A DNA stretch of 8,506 nt from CAG-390 sp045544735. GTDB lineage: Bacteria; Bacillota; Clostridia; Oscillospirales; CAG-272. The notes beneath the pieces are model-generated. The model did no database searches and was not told where the DNA came from. It saw nothing but the letters and a program-made list of their open reading frames with translations. The DNA is taken from contig JAZPZM010000023.1 in assembly GCA_045544735.1 (NCBI GenBank), positions 1 to 8,506 of the forward strand, given 5' to 3'. The first letter of the stretch is position 1. Each line of letters begins with the position of its first letter. The translations under genes and the position numbers were made by a program. Positions 1-5,790 of this stretch are shown piece by piece.

Positions 1-243
1 TGGCACGCGGAGCGTGACGGAGAGGGCTTACGCGCCCCCTCTCAGTCGCTAACGCGCCAGCTCTCCCGCAGGGAGAGCCTTATATGTGCAAGCACCGCAA
101 ATACTTCATAGCCGTATTTTTTGGTGCTATTCCCTAATAAACCAGTTGGGTGCTAACATCAGGCGCCGTTTTTCTGCGGAAAAACGGCGAGATTCGCTCG
201 TCGCGGCGCGGAACAACGCTCCGCGACTTCGGAATGACGCAAA
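1..243. repeat. Hairpin-rich non-coding mosaic of inverted repeats
   Basis: No credible gene lies here. The stretch is made of separate stem-loops: CACGC/GCGTG with loop GGA (4-16); GAGAGGG/CCCTCTC (20-26 with 37-43); GCTCTCCC/GGGAGAGC with loop GCA (60-78); AGCACC/GGTGCT enclosing AAATAC/GTATTT (91-128); CGCCGTTTTTC/GAAAAACGGCG with a 4-nt loop (164-189); and GTCGCGG/CCGCGAC (200-227). The arms are perfect but unrelated to each other. Short open frames crossing the region are broken up by these repeats and have no ribosome site. Such pieces resemble the interspersed non-coding repeats common between genes of gut Clostridia, but that is recalled from general experience and not tested. The left boundary is unknown because the window starts inside the region. 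Confidence 0.6.
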
Positions 244-383
244 GAAAACGCATATCGTTTTCAATGATATCCACCTGCGGTGGATGATATCCGCCTTCGT
301 CGGATGAAATATTTCGCTTCGCGAAATGTGAAATATTTTGCTTGCGCAAAATGTTAAGGTAGCTTTTTGCTTTCGCAAAAAGC
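244..383 (+). repeat. Left half of mirrored short-hairpin array
   Basis: Six consecutive stem-loops occur here: GAAAACG/CGTTTTC (244-262), CCACC/GGTGG with loop TGC (271-283), CCGCC/GTCGG with one mismatch (291-303), ATTTCGC/GCGAAAT with loop TTC (311-327), ATTTTGC/GCAAAAT (335-352) and GCTTTTTGC/GCAAAAAGC with loop TTTC (362-383). Between the second and fifth the separators are exactly 7 nt and alike: ATGATAT, ATGAAAT, GTGAAAT. The stems are different in sequence but keep pairing, so structure rather than sequence is conserved. Read on the plus strand, the separators point toward the central terminator. No coding frame fits the period. Confidence 0.8.
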
Positions 384-397
384 GTTCTATAAAAAAC

Positions 398-433
398 AAA
401 AGCGGAAGAAACTCGCGTTTCTTCCGCTTTTTT
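398..433. terminator. Strong bidirectional intrinsic terminator
   Basis: A 15-bp perfect stem (398-412 pairing with 417-431) closes a TCGC tetraloop. The arms contain AGCGGAAGAAAC and its complement. A T-run follows on the plus strand (428-433), and an A-rich stretch at 390-401 becomes a T-rich tail on the minus strand. It can therefore stop transcripts from both directions. On the minus strand it is the first convincing terminator after the dehydrogenase-lipoprotein unit ending at 549. It sits at the centre of the mirrored hairpin array and is flanked by the inverted pair GTTAAGG (353-359) and CCTTAAC (434-440). Confidence 0.85.
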
Positions 434-544
434 CCTTAACGTTTGCCGAAAGGCAAACACATCACTCGCCGTAGGCGAACATCACTGCGCCAACGGTGCA
501 ACATCATTACGGCGAAGCCGTACATCATTTGCGCCAACGGCGCA
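434..544 (-). repeat. Right half of mirrored short-hairpin array
   Basis: Five stem-loops occur here: GTTTGCC/GGCAAAC with a GAAA loop (441-458), TCGCC/GGCGA with loop GTA (466-478), TGCGCC/GGTGCA with loop AAC and one G-T pair (486-500), TACGGC/GCCGTA with loop GAA (508-522) and TGCGCC/GGCGCA with loop AAC (530-544). The separators are exactly 7 nt each: ACATCAC, ACATCAC, ACATCAT, CATCATT. On the minus strand these read GTGATGT or ATGATGT, matching the left half, so the two halves face each other. Hairpin starts are 20-25 bp apart. The last hairpin lies 4 nt beyond the stop codon of the lipoprotein gene, so the array would form its 3' untranslated region. Confidence 0.8.
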
Positions 545-548
545 TCTT

Positions 549-992
549 TTATTGCGCGGGCGGTGTAGTAACCTCCGCGGCGGCAAGGAGAGCGTCAAAG
601 ATATCCTTGTTGAAATCCACTATCTTATATCTGCCTTCTCTGCCCGAATTGACTATCGGATTGATATATATCTCGGACACCTCGTCGTTGATGTAGAATA
701 CCTGATCCGCGATGCTGATCCTGTAATACTGCCTTTGCTTGAACACGGTATCCGTGTCGTCGTCATCGTCGAATTTTTCATAGGTGCAGCCGTTGAGCAT
801 ATCAATAAAAGCCTTTATCTGCGTCTGGTCCTTGATGGTGTATATTCCGCCGCCCTTTCTCACGTCGTTGATGGTGATAAGGTCAGTCTCGTCGATCGAG
901 GCAAAGGGTCGACCGTTGGGATAGCACGCCGAAAGCAGAATGACGCAAAGCGCCAAAATAGCAACAAAAGATATTTTGCGGGAACGAAGCAT
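549..992 (-). CDS. Small lipoprotein of unknown function
   Basis: The 147-residue product has a lipoprotein signal peptide: basic LRSRK, a hydrophobic stretch at residues 7-20, then the lipobox LSAC with the lipidated Cys at 23. After cleavage it should be anchored on the outer face of the cytoplasmic membrane. The mature part (about 124 residues) alternates predicted beta strands and short helices and has an acidic run of five Asp (about residues 77-81). It contains no catalytic motif I recognise. It resembles many small substrate-free lipoproteins of Clostridia, but I cannot name a family. The ATG at 992 follows AAGGAG (1003-1008) with a slightly long spacer of 10 nt. The gene starts 27 nt after the dehydrogenase stop with no terminator between, so the two are probably cotranscribed. 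Whether they share a function is not known. Confidence 0.85.
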   Translation of the reverse strand: MLRSRKISFVAILALCVILLSACYPNGRPFASIDETDLITINDVRKGGGIYTIKDQTQIKAFIDMLNGCTYEKFDDDDDTDTVFKQRQYYRISIADQVFYINDEVSEIYINPIVNSGREGRYKIVDFNKDIFDALLAAAEVTTPPAQ

Positions 993-1019
993 TTTTGATG
1001 TTCTCCTTTTAATTTTAGC

Positions 1020-2132
1020 TTAGTCCTCGGCTACGAATGCGATCTTGAGGCCTTCCATGGAGATGTTCATTTCCATAGCCTCGTTCATCTTGTCGAGGGG
1101 GTACTTGTGGGTAAGAAGGTCGGTGATGGGCAGACCTCTGTCCTGAGCTTCCTTGAGGAAGGAGAAGGACTGGATCCAGTCCTGAGCCTGATAGGTCCAA
1201 GAACCGATGACCTTAACTTCCTTGTTGCAAAGGTCGAGGTGGGGGTTGTAGGTGGTGTCGCCGTTGTTTACGAAGAAGCCAAGCTCGCAGTAAGAGCCGC
1301 CGCGACGGACGTAGCTCCAAGCCTTGGAAGCCGCCTTGGGAGAGCCGGTGCACTGGAAGAGCATTTCTGCACCAAGTCCGCCCGTGATAGCCTTTACCTG
1401 CTCGGTAGCGTCAGCGTCGCCTGCGTTTACGGTGTAAGCCGCGCCGAGTCTCTTTGCCATAGCAAGACGCTTTTCATCCATATCGCAAGCGATGATGTTG
1501 CGAACGCCGAGGCAACGAACCATAGCGAGAAGGAGAAGTCCGATAGGTCCGCAGCCCTGAACGAGAACGTAGGAATCGAACTTGAAGTCGAATATCTTCT
1601 TAGCCTGCTCAACTGCGTGAACGATAACAGCCGCGGGCTCGATAAGGATGCGAAGATCGCGGTCCATATCGGAAACGTTGAATACGACGCCGCCTGCGTT
1701 GACCTTCATGTACTCGCCGAACCAGCCGTTGAAGTAGTTAGCCTCACCGGGCATAAGTCCGAAGATCTCGCCACCCTCGCAAAGGTGAACGATCTCGGGC
1801 TTGAACTTGCAAACGTCGCACTCGCCGCAGGGCTTAAGTCCCGTAACGATCTTGTCGCCTACTGCAAGGGGCTTGCCCGTGTAGTCCTTGGTTATATTCT
1901 TGCCGAGCTTAACGATGGTACCCGTACCCTCGTGGCCGAGCTGAACGGGGCAGTATCCGAAGGGATCGCCCTTGAATTCGTGAACGTCGGTGCCGCAAAT
2001 GCCGCAACCTTCGACCTTAACGAGAATCTCGTCGTCGCCGATTTCGGGAATGGGAAGCTCCTTGAGCACCATCTTGCGGGGCTCTTCAAGTACGGAAATT
2101 TTTGCGGTCTTGGGGATATCAAATTGTGCCAT
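1020..2132 (-). CDS. Zinc-dependent medium-chain dehydrogenase, polyol type
   Basis: The 370-residue protein has the two-domain layout of the alcohol/sorbitol/threonine dehydrogenase superfamily. The N-terminal GroES-like domain carries the catalytic zinc site: Cys46 in GICGTD, His67-Glu68 in GHEGTG, and Glu165 in IEPAAV. A structural zinc lobe has Cys102, 105, 108 and 118. The last gap in that lobe is nine residues rather than the usual seven. The Rossmann fold shows GCGPIG (193-198) and Asp217 after the second strand, a residue that normally selects NAD(H) over NADP(H). The reaction is therefore NAD-linked oxidation of a secondary alcohol or reduction of the ketone. The overall pattern recalls iditol, erythritol/threitol and threonine dehydrogenases, but the substrate cannot be read from the sequence. 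The length is normal for the family. The start has GGAGG (2142-2146) 9 nt upstream. It is the first gene of a unit with the downstream lipoprotein and has its own strong promoter. Confidence 0.9.
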   Translation of the reverse strand: MAQFDIPKTAKISVLEEPRKMVLKELPIPEIGDDEILVKVEGCGICGTDVHEFKGDPFGYCPVQLGHEGTGTIVKLGKNITKDYTGKPLAVGDKIVTGLKPCGECDVCKFKPEIVHLCEGGEIFGLMPGEANYFNGWFGEYMKVNAGGVVFNVSDMDRDLRILIEPAAVIVHAVEQAKKIFDFKFDSYVLVQGCGPIGLLLLAMVRCLGVRNIIACDMDEKRLAMAKRLGAAYTVNAGDADATEQVKAITGGLGAEMLFQCTGSPKAASKAWSYVRRGGSYCELGFFVNNGDTTYNPHLDLCNKEVKVIGSWTYQAQDWIQSFSFLKEAQDRGLPITDLLTHKYPLDKMNEAMEMNISMEGLKIAFVAED

Positions 2133-2183
2133 TTTAGTTTTCCTCCGTTAATATAAATTTATGTAGGGAATTGGCTATTATTA

Positions 2184-2212
2184 ATTATACAATATTTACG
2201 CGGGAATGTCAA
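2184..2212 (-). promoter_or_regulatory. Perfect sigma-A promoter of the dehydrogenase gene
   Basis: On the minus strand a TTGACA -35 box (2207-2212) and a TATAAT -10 box (2184-2189) are separated by exactly 17 bp. Both hexamers match the vegetative consensus at every position. Transcription should start near 2177, giving a leader of roughly 45 nt before the ATG at 2132. Such a promoter is expected to be strong. I see no clear operator overlapping it. Confidence 0.85.
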
Positions 2213-2248
2213 CTATAAAAATAAAGCGGATGGCAACGCCATCCGCTT
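2213..2248 (-). terminator. Intrinsic terminator of the phosphatase gene
   Basis: An 11-bp perfect stem (2224-2234 with 2238-2248, core GCGGATGGC/GCCATCCGC) closes a 3-nt loop. On the minus strand it is followed by the T-rich stretch TATTTTTATAG (2213-2223). It lies 43 nt beyond the stop codon at 2292 and directly abuts the -35 box of the next promoter. It isolates the phosphatase gene from the dehydrogenase unit. Confidence 0.85.
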
Positions 2249-2291
2249 CTGTTGTTCTGCGCTAAATGAGACGCCCCTTCTGTTTAAGTTT

Positions 2292-4172
2292 TTAGGGCAT
2301 GGGGACGAATCCCGACTGACCAAACTCGTTTTCTCCGAAGATGGAAGCGATGTGCTTCGCAACGTCGATGTTCTCAAGGGCATAGGTGCTGTCTACCCAT
2401 TCCTTAACGCCGCCGCCGAGGGCAAACAGGGGAACGTTGGTGTTGGTGTGGTTGTTGCTGGTGTAGATGAAGTTGTCTCCGTCTGCGGTAATGCCGCCGC
2501 ACTCGTGGTCAGCGGTGATAATAAGCGCGGTGGTGGGGTGGAGCATAGTGAATGCGATGCAGTACGCAATGCACTCGTTGTAGCGCTCAACGCAGTTCAT
2601 CGTGGATTCGTGGTCGTTGTTGTGGGAGTTCTTGTCGATATACGCTTCCTCTATCATAATGAAGAAGTTTTCATTGTTTGCAGAAATCTGACCGAGAGCC
2701 TCGCGTGCCTTGGGAACGAGCTGACGGCGGAGCGAGGACGAGGTCGCGCCCCAAACGTAGTCTACGGCGTTCTCGGCAACGAGCGCGTCTATCTGTTCCT
2801 GAAGCACTGCGGAGTCGTCTCTGTTATTGAGGTGGCAAAGGAAGCCCGAGGGGGTAGCACCCGTGATAACGTCGGTGGTAACTACTGCGGTGTTGTAGCC
2901 CTTGGAGTGTGCAAGCTCGCGGACGTTCTGCACGCTCTGGTTGGTAAGCTCGTCAACGGGTATCATTCCGAGGTAGCCGTTAAGCGTCTTGTAGCCCGTA
3001 GCGAGCGCGGTCGCGGACGCGGCGGAGTCGGTGTAGGTCGCAACGCCGTTGATAACGGACTGCGAGTAGGTCTTACAGGTGGTAACGACGGGGAGTCTTG
3101 CGGCTACGAACTCGTCTATCTTCTGCGTTTTGATGGTCATATCAATGTGGCTCTGACCCATACCGTCGCCTATCATAAGGATAGCGGACGTCGCCTTGGG
3201 GAAGGTGAAGCTCGTTGCCTTTGCGGTGGTGGGGAGTCCCGTTACGTCAAGGGTGACGTTGGTGCCGTCGGTGTTTGCAAAGTTGTTGACAAAATCGCCT
3301 GCCGCCGCGCCTACGTAGTAGGACGCGCCCTGCATAACTATCTTGCTACCCGTCTGCCAGAGTATGTATTTATCGTCGCCAAGAGAAATCTTTGCCGCTT
3401 CCTTCGAAACGGTACGGTTCGTAGCGCCAACGAGGAATTCGTACTCGCTCTCCTCCTTGGAGTCGTCGACTACCTCAAGCTTATAGCCGAGGTTGGAGTT
3501 GATGTAATCGCCGAGCGCAACTGCGGTAAAGTAGGTGATGCGGTCGGAGTCCTTCGGATAAACTATCTTGTAGTTTTTGATATCAACGCCGTTTATCGAG
3601 AGATTTCTGAACATATAAGGGCGGCTCTCGCGCACGTCGGGTGCGGCGGAGTTAAGCACGATGGAGGTTGCGCCCGATACTACGTATTTTTCGATGAAGA
3701 AGTCAACTGCCTTTTCAAGAGTAGCGTCGCTTCCGCCCGTGATGATGATACGGTCGTTTTCAAACGCAACGCCGTAGTCAAGCTCACGCATCATTTCCTG
3801 ATACTTTACGGATTCGGGGCGGTTGGTGTAGCCGATAAGTATCTCGCAAGCCGTTGCGGGAACTTCCTCGTTCTTGCCGAGGGTGTCAGCCATAAGTCCC
3901 GGCTTCGTGCCGAGGGTGTCGCCAATGGCGTTGCGCACCTTCTGCGCAAGTGCTATGGTTTCGTTGCTTGCATACTCGTTTCTTACTACCTTGTAGGAAG
4001 CAAGCTTTTCTACGGGTATTTCTACGGGGATATAGGGACCCGTGGTTTCCTCGGGCGCGGTCGTGCCGTCCGTTGTTCCGTCGGTGCCGCCGACGGTCGC
4101 GGGGGTGCAGCCGACAAGCGCGAGGGTAGCCATAAGAATAGCTAAAAATAAAGCCGTTGCCTTTTTGAACAT
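2292..4172 (-). CDS. Alkaline-phosphatase-family lipoprotein with duplicated N-domain
   Basis: Start chosen at the ATG at 4172: a GGAGG box (4179-4183) lies 6 nt upstream. An in-frame ATG at 4202 has no ribosome site and would put ten charged residues before the signal peptide. The 626-residue product begins with a lipoprotein signal (MFKKATALF, lipobox LVGC, Cys22) and a Thr/Gly linker (about 28-46). Two similar alpha/beta segments follow (about 59-164 and 200-299). They share SYKVV/NYKIV openings and EILIGYTNR/EFLVGATNR cores. The C-terminal catalytic domain (about 328-612) shows the PhoA signature: Asp336 in GDGMG, nucleophile Ser383 in TDSAASATA, Arg451, Glu508, Asp513 and His517 in the EEAYIDKNSH segment, Asp555-His556 in TADHE, and His575 in HTNT. 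It should hydrolyse phosphomonoesters outside the membrane using two zinc ions. It has its own promoter and terminator. Confidence 0.92.
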   Translation of the reverse strand: MFKKATALFLAILMATLALVGCTPATVGGTDGTTDGTTAPEETTGPYIPVEIPVEKLASYKVVRNEYASNETIALAQKVRNAIGDTLGTKPGLMADTLGKNEEVPATACEILIGYTNRPESVKYQEMMRELDYGVAFENDRIIITGGSDATLEKAVDFFIEKYVVSGATSIVLNSAAPDVRESRPYMFRNLSINGVDIKNYKIVYPKDSDRITYFTAVALGDYINSNLGYKLEVVDDSKEESEYEFLVGATNRTVSKEAAKISLGDDKYILWQTGSKIVMQGASYYVGAAAGDFVNNFANTDGTNVTLDVTGLPTTAKATSFTFPKATSAILMIGDGMGQSHIDMTIKTQKIDEFVAARLPVVTTCKTYSQSVINGVATYTDSAASATALATGYKTLNGYLGMIPVDELTNQSVQNVRELAHSKGYNTAVVTTDVITGATPSGFLCHLNNRDDSAVLQEQIDALVAENAVDYVWGATSSSLRRQLVPKAREALGQISANNENFFIMIEEAYIDKNSHNNDHESTMNCVERYNECIAYCIAFTMLHPTTALIITADHECGGITADGDNFIYTSNNHTNTNVPLFALGGGVKEWVDSTYALENIDVAKHIASIFGENEFGQSGFVPMP

Positions 4173-4185
4173 AATTTTCCTCCGA

Positions 4186-4204
4186 ATTTGAATATTATTC
4201 AAAT
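4186..4204. promoter_or_regulatory. 19-bp palindrome in phosphatase leader
   Basis: ATTTGAAT and ATTCAAAT form a perfect 8-bp inverted repeat around a 3-nt centre. It lies between the -10 box (4215-4220) and the ribosome site (4179-4183), so it covers roughly the first 20 transcribed bases. It could be an operator for a dimeric repressor or a weak AU-rich leader hairpin. The sequence alone does not decide. Confidence 0.5.
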
Positions 4205-4214
4205 ATTTTTACTA

Positions 4215-4257
4215 ATTATATCACACTTGTGCGCCGCAAATGTGAACTTTTGGTTAA
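4215..4257 (-). promoter_or_regulatory. Phosphatase promoter with PhoP-box-like hexamers
   Basis: On the minus strand an extended -10 element TGATATAAT (4215-4223) is clear, but no acceptable -35 lies 16-18 bp upstream. Instead TTCACA (4241-4246) and TTAACC (4252-4257) sit as direct repeats with a 5-bp gap, an 11-bp period, with the nearer one 20 bp before the -10 box. In Bacillus, PhoP binds TT(A/C/T)ACA-type hexamers at about this spacing over the -35 region of phosphate-starvation genes. An activator-dependent promoter is thus plausible for this phosphatase. The -10 call is firm; the Pho assignment is inference. Confidence 0.55.
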
Positions 4258-4262
4258 TTTTG

Positions 4263-5045
4263 TTATGGTATGGTGACGAAAGCACAGATGGGAAGGTGGT
4301 CGGAAAGGAAGAAGCCGTCGCGGTCGTATTCGTCAACGACGTAGGTGCGTTCTGCGTCGCAGGGCAGATCCGTGAAGATATAGTCTATCTTTATGGGGGT
4401 TTTAAGCCTTCCGAAATCGTGGAACGTGCCGCCGCACAGGCGCGTAGCGTCGGTAACGGGTGCATCGCAAAGCGCGTCGGCGGTAAAGGAACGTATTGCC
4501 GCGGAGTCGGGCAGGGCGTTCATGTCGCCCGTAAGGATAAAGGGCAGACCGATCTCGGCAATGCGCTTTTTTATCACAGCCGCGCCGCGCACGCGGGCGT
4601 TTTCGCCCTCGTGGTCAAGGTGCGTATTTATAAATAGGAAGGAAGCGTCCGCATCCTTGTGCTTTAAGACGAGGGCGGTGTATATTCGGGGAAAGCCGCT
4701 CTGGTCGCCGTCAAAGCGCGAGCCCGCGACGAGGGGCGTGTCGGACAGCCAACGGTTTTCAAGGGAGAAAAGCTCCATATTTTCGTGCTTGTATGCAACT
4801 ATTACGGATTCGCCGCGCATATTGGCGTCTCTGCCGCAGCCGACGGTTACGTATCCGCGCTTTGCAAGCTCCTCGCGCAGATAAAGTCGCATGGGGTTGG
4901 TCGCCTCCTGAAAGCCGATGACGTCGGGGGAATGCTTTTCGATAGAGGCAAGCACGGTCTCGCGGCGGTTAAGGAAGCGATGTACGCCGTCCCCCGCTAC
5001 GTCTACGCGAAGGTTGAAGGTCATAATTTTAAGCTCTGCTGACAT
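4263..5045 (-). CDS. Endonuclease/exonuclease/phosphatase-family enzyme
   Basis: The 260-residue protein covers the whole DNase I-like metal-dependent phosphoesterase fold. Visible motifs in order are Asn11 in TFNLR, Glu47 in FQEAT, His142 and Asp144 in NTHLDHE, Asp174 and Asn176 in TGDMNALP, Asp221 in IDYIF, and Asp249-His250 in SDH. These supply the Mg-binding and general base residues, so it should be active on a phosphodiester or phosphomonoester. Members act on DNA, inositol phosphates or lipids, and the substrate here is unknown. There is no signal peptide or membrane segment, so it is probably cytoplasmic. The ATG at 5045 has AAGGAG (5052-5057) 6 nt upstream and lies 18 nt after the anti-sigma stop, so it is the last gene of that operon. 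I see no strong terminator before the next promoter. Confidence 0.88.
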   Translation of the reverse strand: MSAELKIMTFNLRVDVAGDGVHRFLNRRETVLASIEKHSPDVIGFQEATNPMRLYLREELAKRGYVTVGCGRDANMRGESVIVAYKHENMELFSLENRWLSDTPLVAGSRFDGDQSGFPRIYTALVLKHKDADASFLFINTHLDHEGENARVRGAAVIKKRIAEIGLPFILTGDMNALPDSAAIRSFTADALCDAPVTDATRLCGGTFHDFGRLKTPIKIDYIFTDLPCDAERTYVVDEYDRDGFFLSDHLPICAFVTIP

Positions 5046-5063
5046 AATTTTCTCCTTATTGGC

Positions 5064-5783
5064 TTATTGCTTCTTTTTGGCGGCGAAAACGAAAGCCGCA
5101 AGTGCCGCAACGGACGAGAGCGCGAACAACGCGCAAAGTCCGAAGATGATAAAGGTTATGCTGTCGCTGTCAAGTAAGCCTGACGGCGCGTTTTGCGCGC
5201 TTGCCGTGGTGTCTGCGCTCGGCGCGGTGGTCACGGGAGCTTCGAGCGTCGGCGCGGTGGTTACGGGAGCATCGTCCGTTGGCGTATCCGTTACGCTTGG
5301 TACGTTTTCGGGCGGCGAGGGGGCGGGGGCTTCCTCGTCCGCTTCGGGCTTTACGATGATGGAATCGTTAGGGAGAGCGTCCCCCGAAAGCTTGTCGGAC
5401 GACTCGTTGAATCTCGTCGGCGTGGACATAAAGAACGCGGCGACGAGGAATATGCAAAGGAATGCGGCGGCGATGGGGACAAAGCGCGATACGCGCGGTA
5501 TCTTCTGCTCCCTGACTCGCGCGGCGGCGGCATCCGTCTTGACCGACGACATTATGTGCGCGTGGAGTCCGCGCGGCAGGGGAGTCATTTCGGGAACGTC
5601 CACAGCCTCGTCCGTTTTTACGGTTATTTCAAGATATCTGCGGCATTCGGGGCATACCTCGGCGTGCTCGAAAAGCTCGTTTATTTCCTTTTCGGTCAGC
5701 TCGCCGTCTATATATTTATCTGCATACGAGGCAAAGCGGTCAAGCTGTTCACAGCCGTGCCCCGATATATTTTTGTTTTCCAA
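5064..5783 (-). CDS. Two-pass zinc-finger anti-sigma factor (TTG start)
   Basis: I place the start at TTG 5783, where AAAGGAGG lies 7 nt upstream. The ATGs at 5810 and 5861 have no ribosome site, and the latter would overlap the sigma gene. This gives 239 residues. The N-terminus holds a zinc-binding anti-sigma motif, His40-x3-Cys44-x2-Cys47, after a YIDGEL segment typical of the family, and should clamp the sigma factor in the cytoplasm. TM1 spans about 101-120. A Pro/Thr/Ala/Asp-rich stretch (about 121-207) contains two APVTTAP units (172-178, 182-188). TM2 is at about 208-234, ending AAKKKQ. Topology is inferred as N-in, linker outside, C-in. The gene follows its sigma partner after 38 nt. 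Release would need proteolysis or a conformational signal; no protease gene is in view. Confidence 0.87.
   Translation of the reverse strand: MENKNISGHGCEQLDRFASYADKYIDGELTEKEINELFEHAEVCPECRRYLEITVKTDEAVDVPEMTPLPRGLHAHIMSSVKTDAAAARVREQKIPRVSRFVPIAAAFLCIFLVAAFFMSTPTRFNESSDKLSGDALPNDSIIVKPEADEEAPAPSPPENVPSVTDTPTDDAPVTTAPTLEAPVTTAPSADTTASAQNAPSGLLDSDSITFIIFGLCALFALSSVAALAAFVFAAKKKQ
5221..5280. repeat. Tandem 30-bp repeat inside the anti-sigma gene
   Basis: Two adjacent 30-bp units (5221-5250 and 5251-5280) both begin GGCGCGGTGGT and share CACGGGAGC or TACGGGAGC in the middle, then diverge. They encode the two APVTTAP-containing decapeptides of the extracytoplasmic linker. The repeat keeps frame, so copy number could vary without breaking the gene. 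Confidence 0.75.
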
Positions 5784-5790
5784 GACCTTG

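Noticed and set aside
86..460. Several 70-110 codon frames in the repeat region
   Set aside because: They run through stacked inverted repeats, have no ribosome sites and give basic low-quality peptides.
244..544. CRISPR array
   Set aside because: The units are 20-25 nt, the variable parts are palindromic, the constant parts are 7 nt, and no cas gene or leader is present.
1107..2156. 349-codon plus-strand open frame opposite the dehydrogenase
   Set aside because: It is antisense to a clearly conserved enzyme with all motifs in place. It has no family resemblance of its own and arises from the third-base GC bias of the real gene.
2352..4145. 597-codon plus-strand open frame opposite the phosphatase
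   Set aside because: Its long Val/Gly-rich translation is typical of an antisense shadow. The minus-strand gene has signal peptide, catalytic motifs, promoter and terminator.
4173..4202. Upstream ATG at 4202 for the phosphatase
   Set aside because: No Shine-Dalgarno lies before it, it falls at about +7 of the predicted transcript, and it would bury the signal peptide behind charged residues. ATG 4172 has GGAGG.
4221..4245. TCACA-N15-TGTGA inverted pair near the phosphatase promoter
   Set aside because: The half-sites are inverted relative to a CRP site, the spacing is unusual, and five-base arms are expected by chance. The direct repeats explain the region better.
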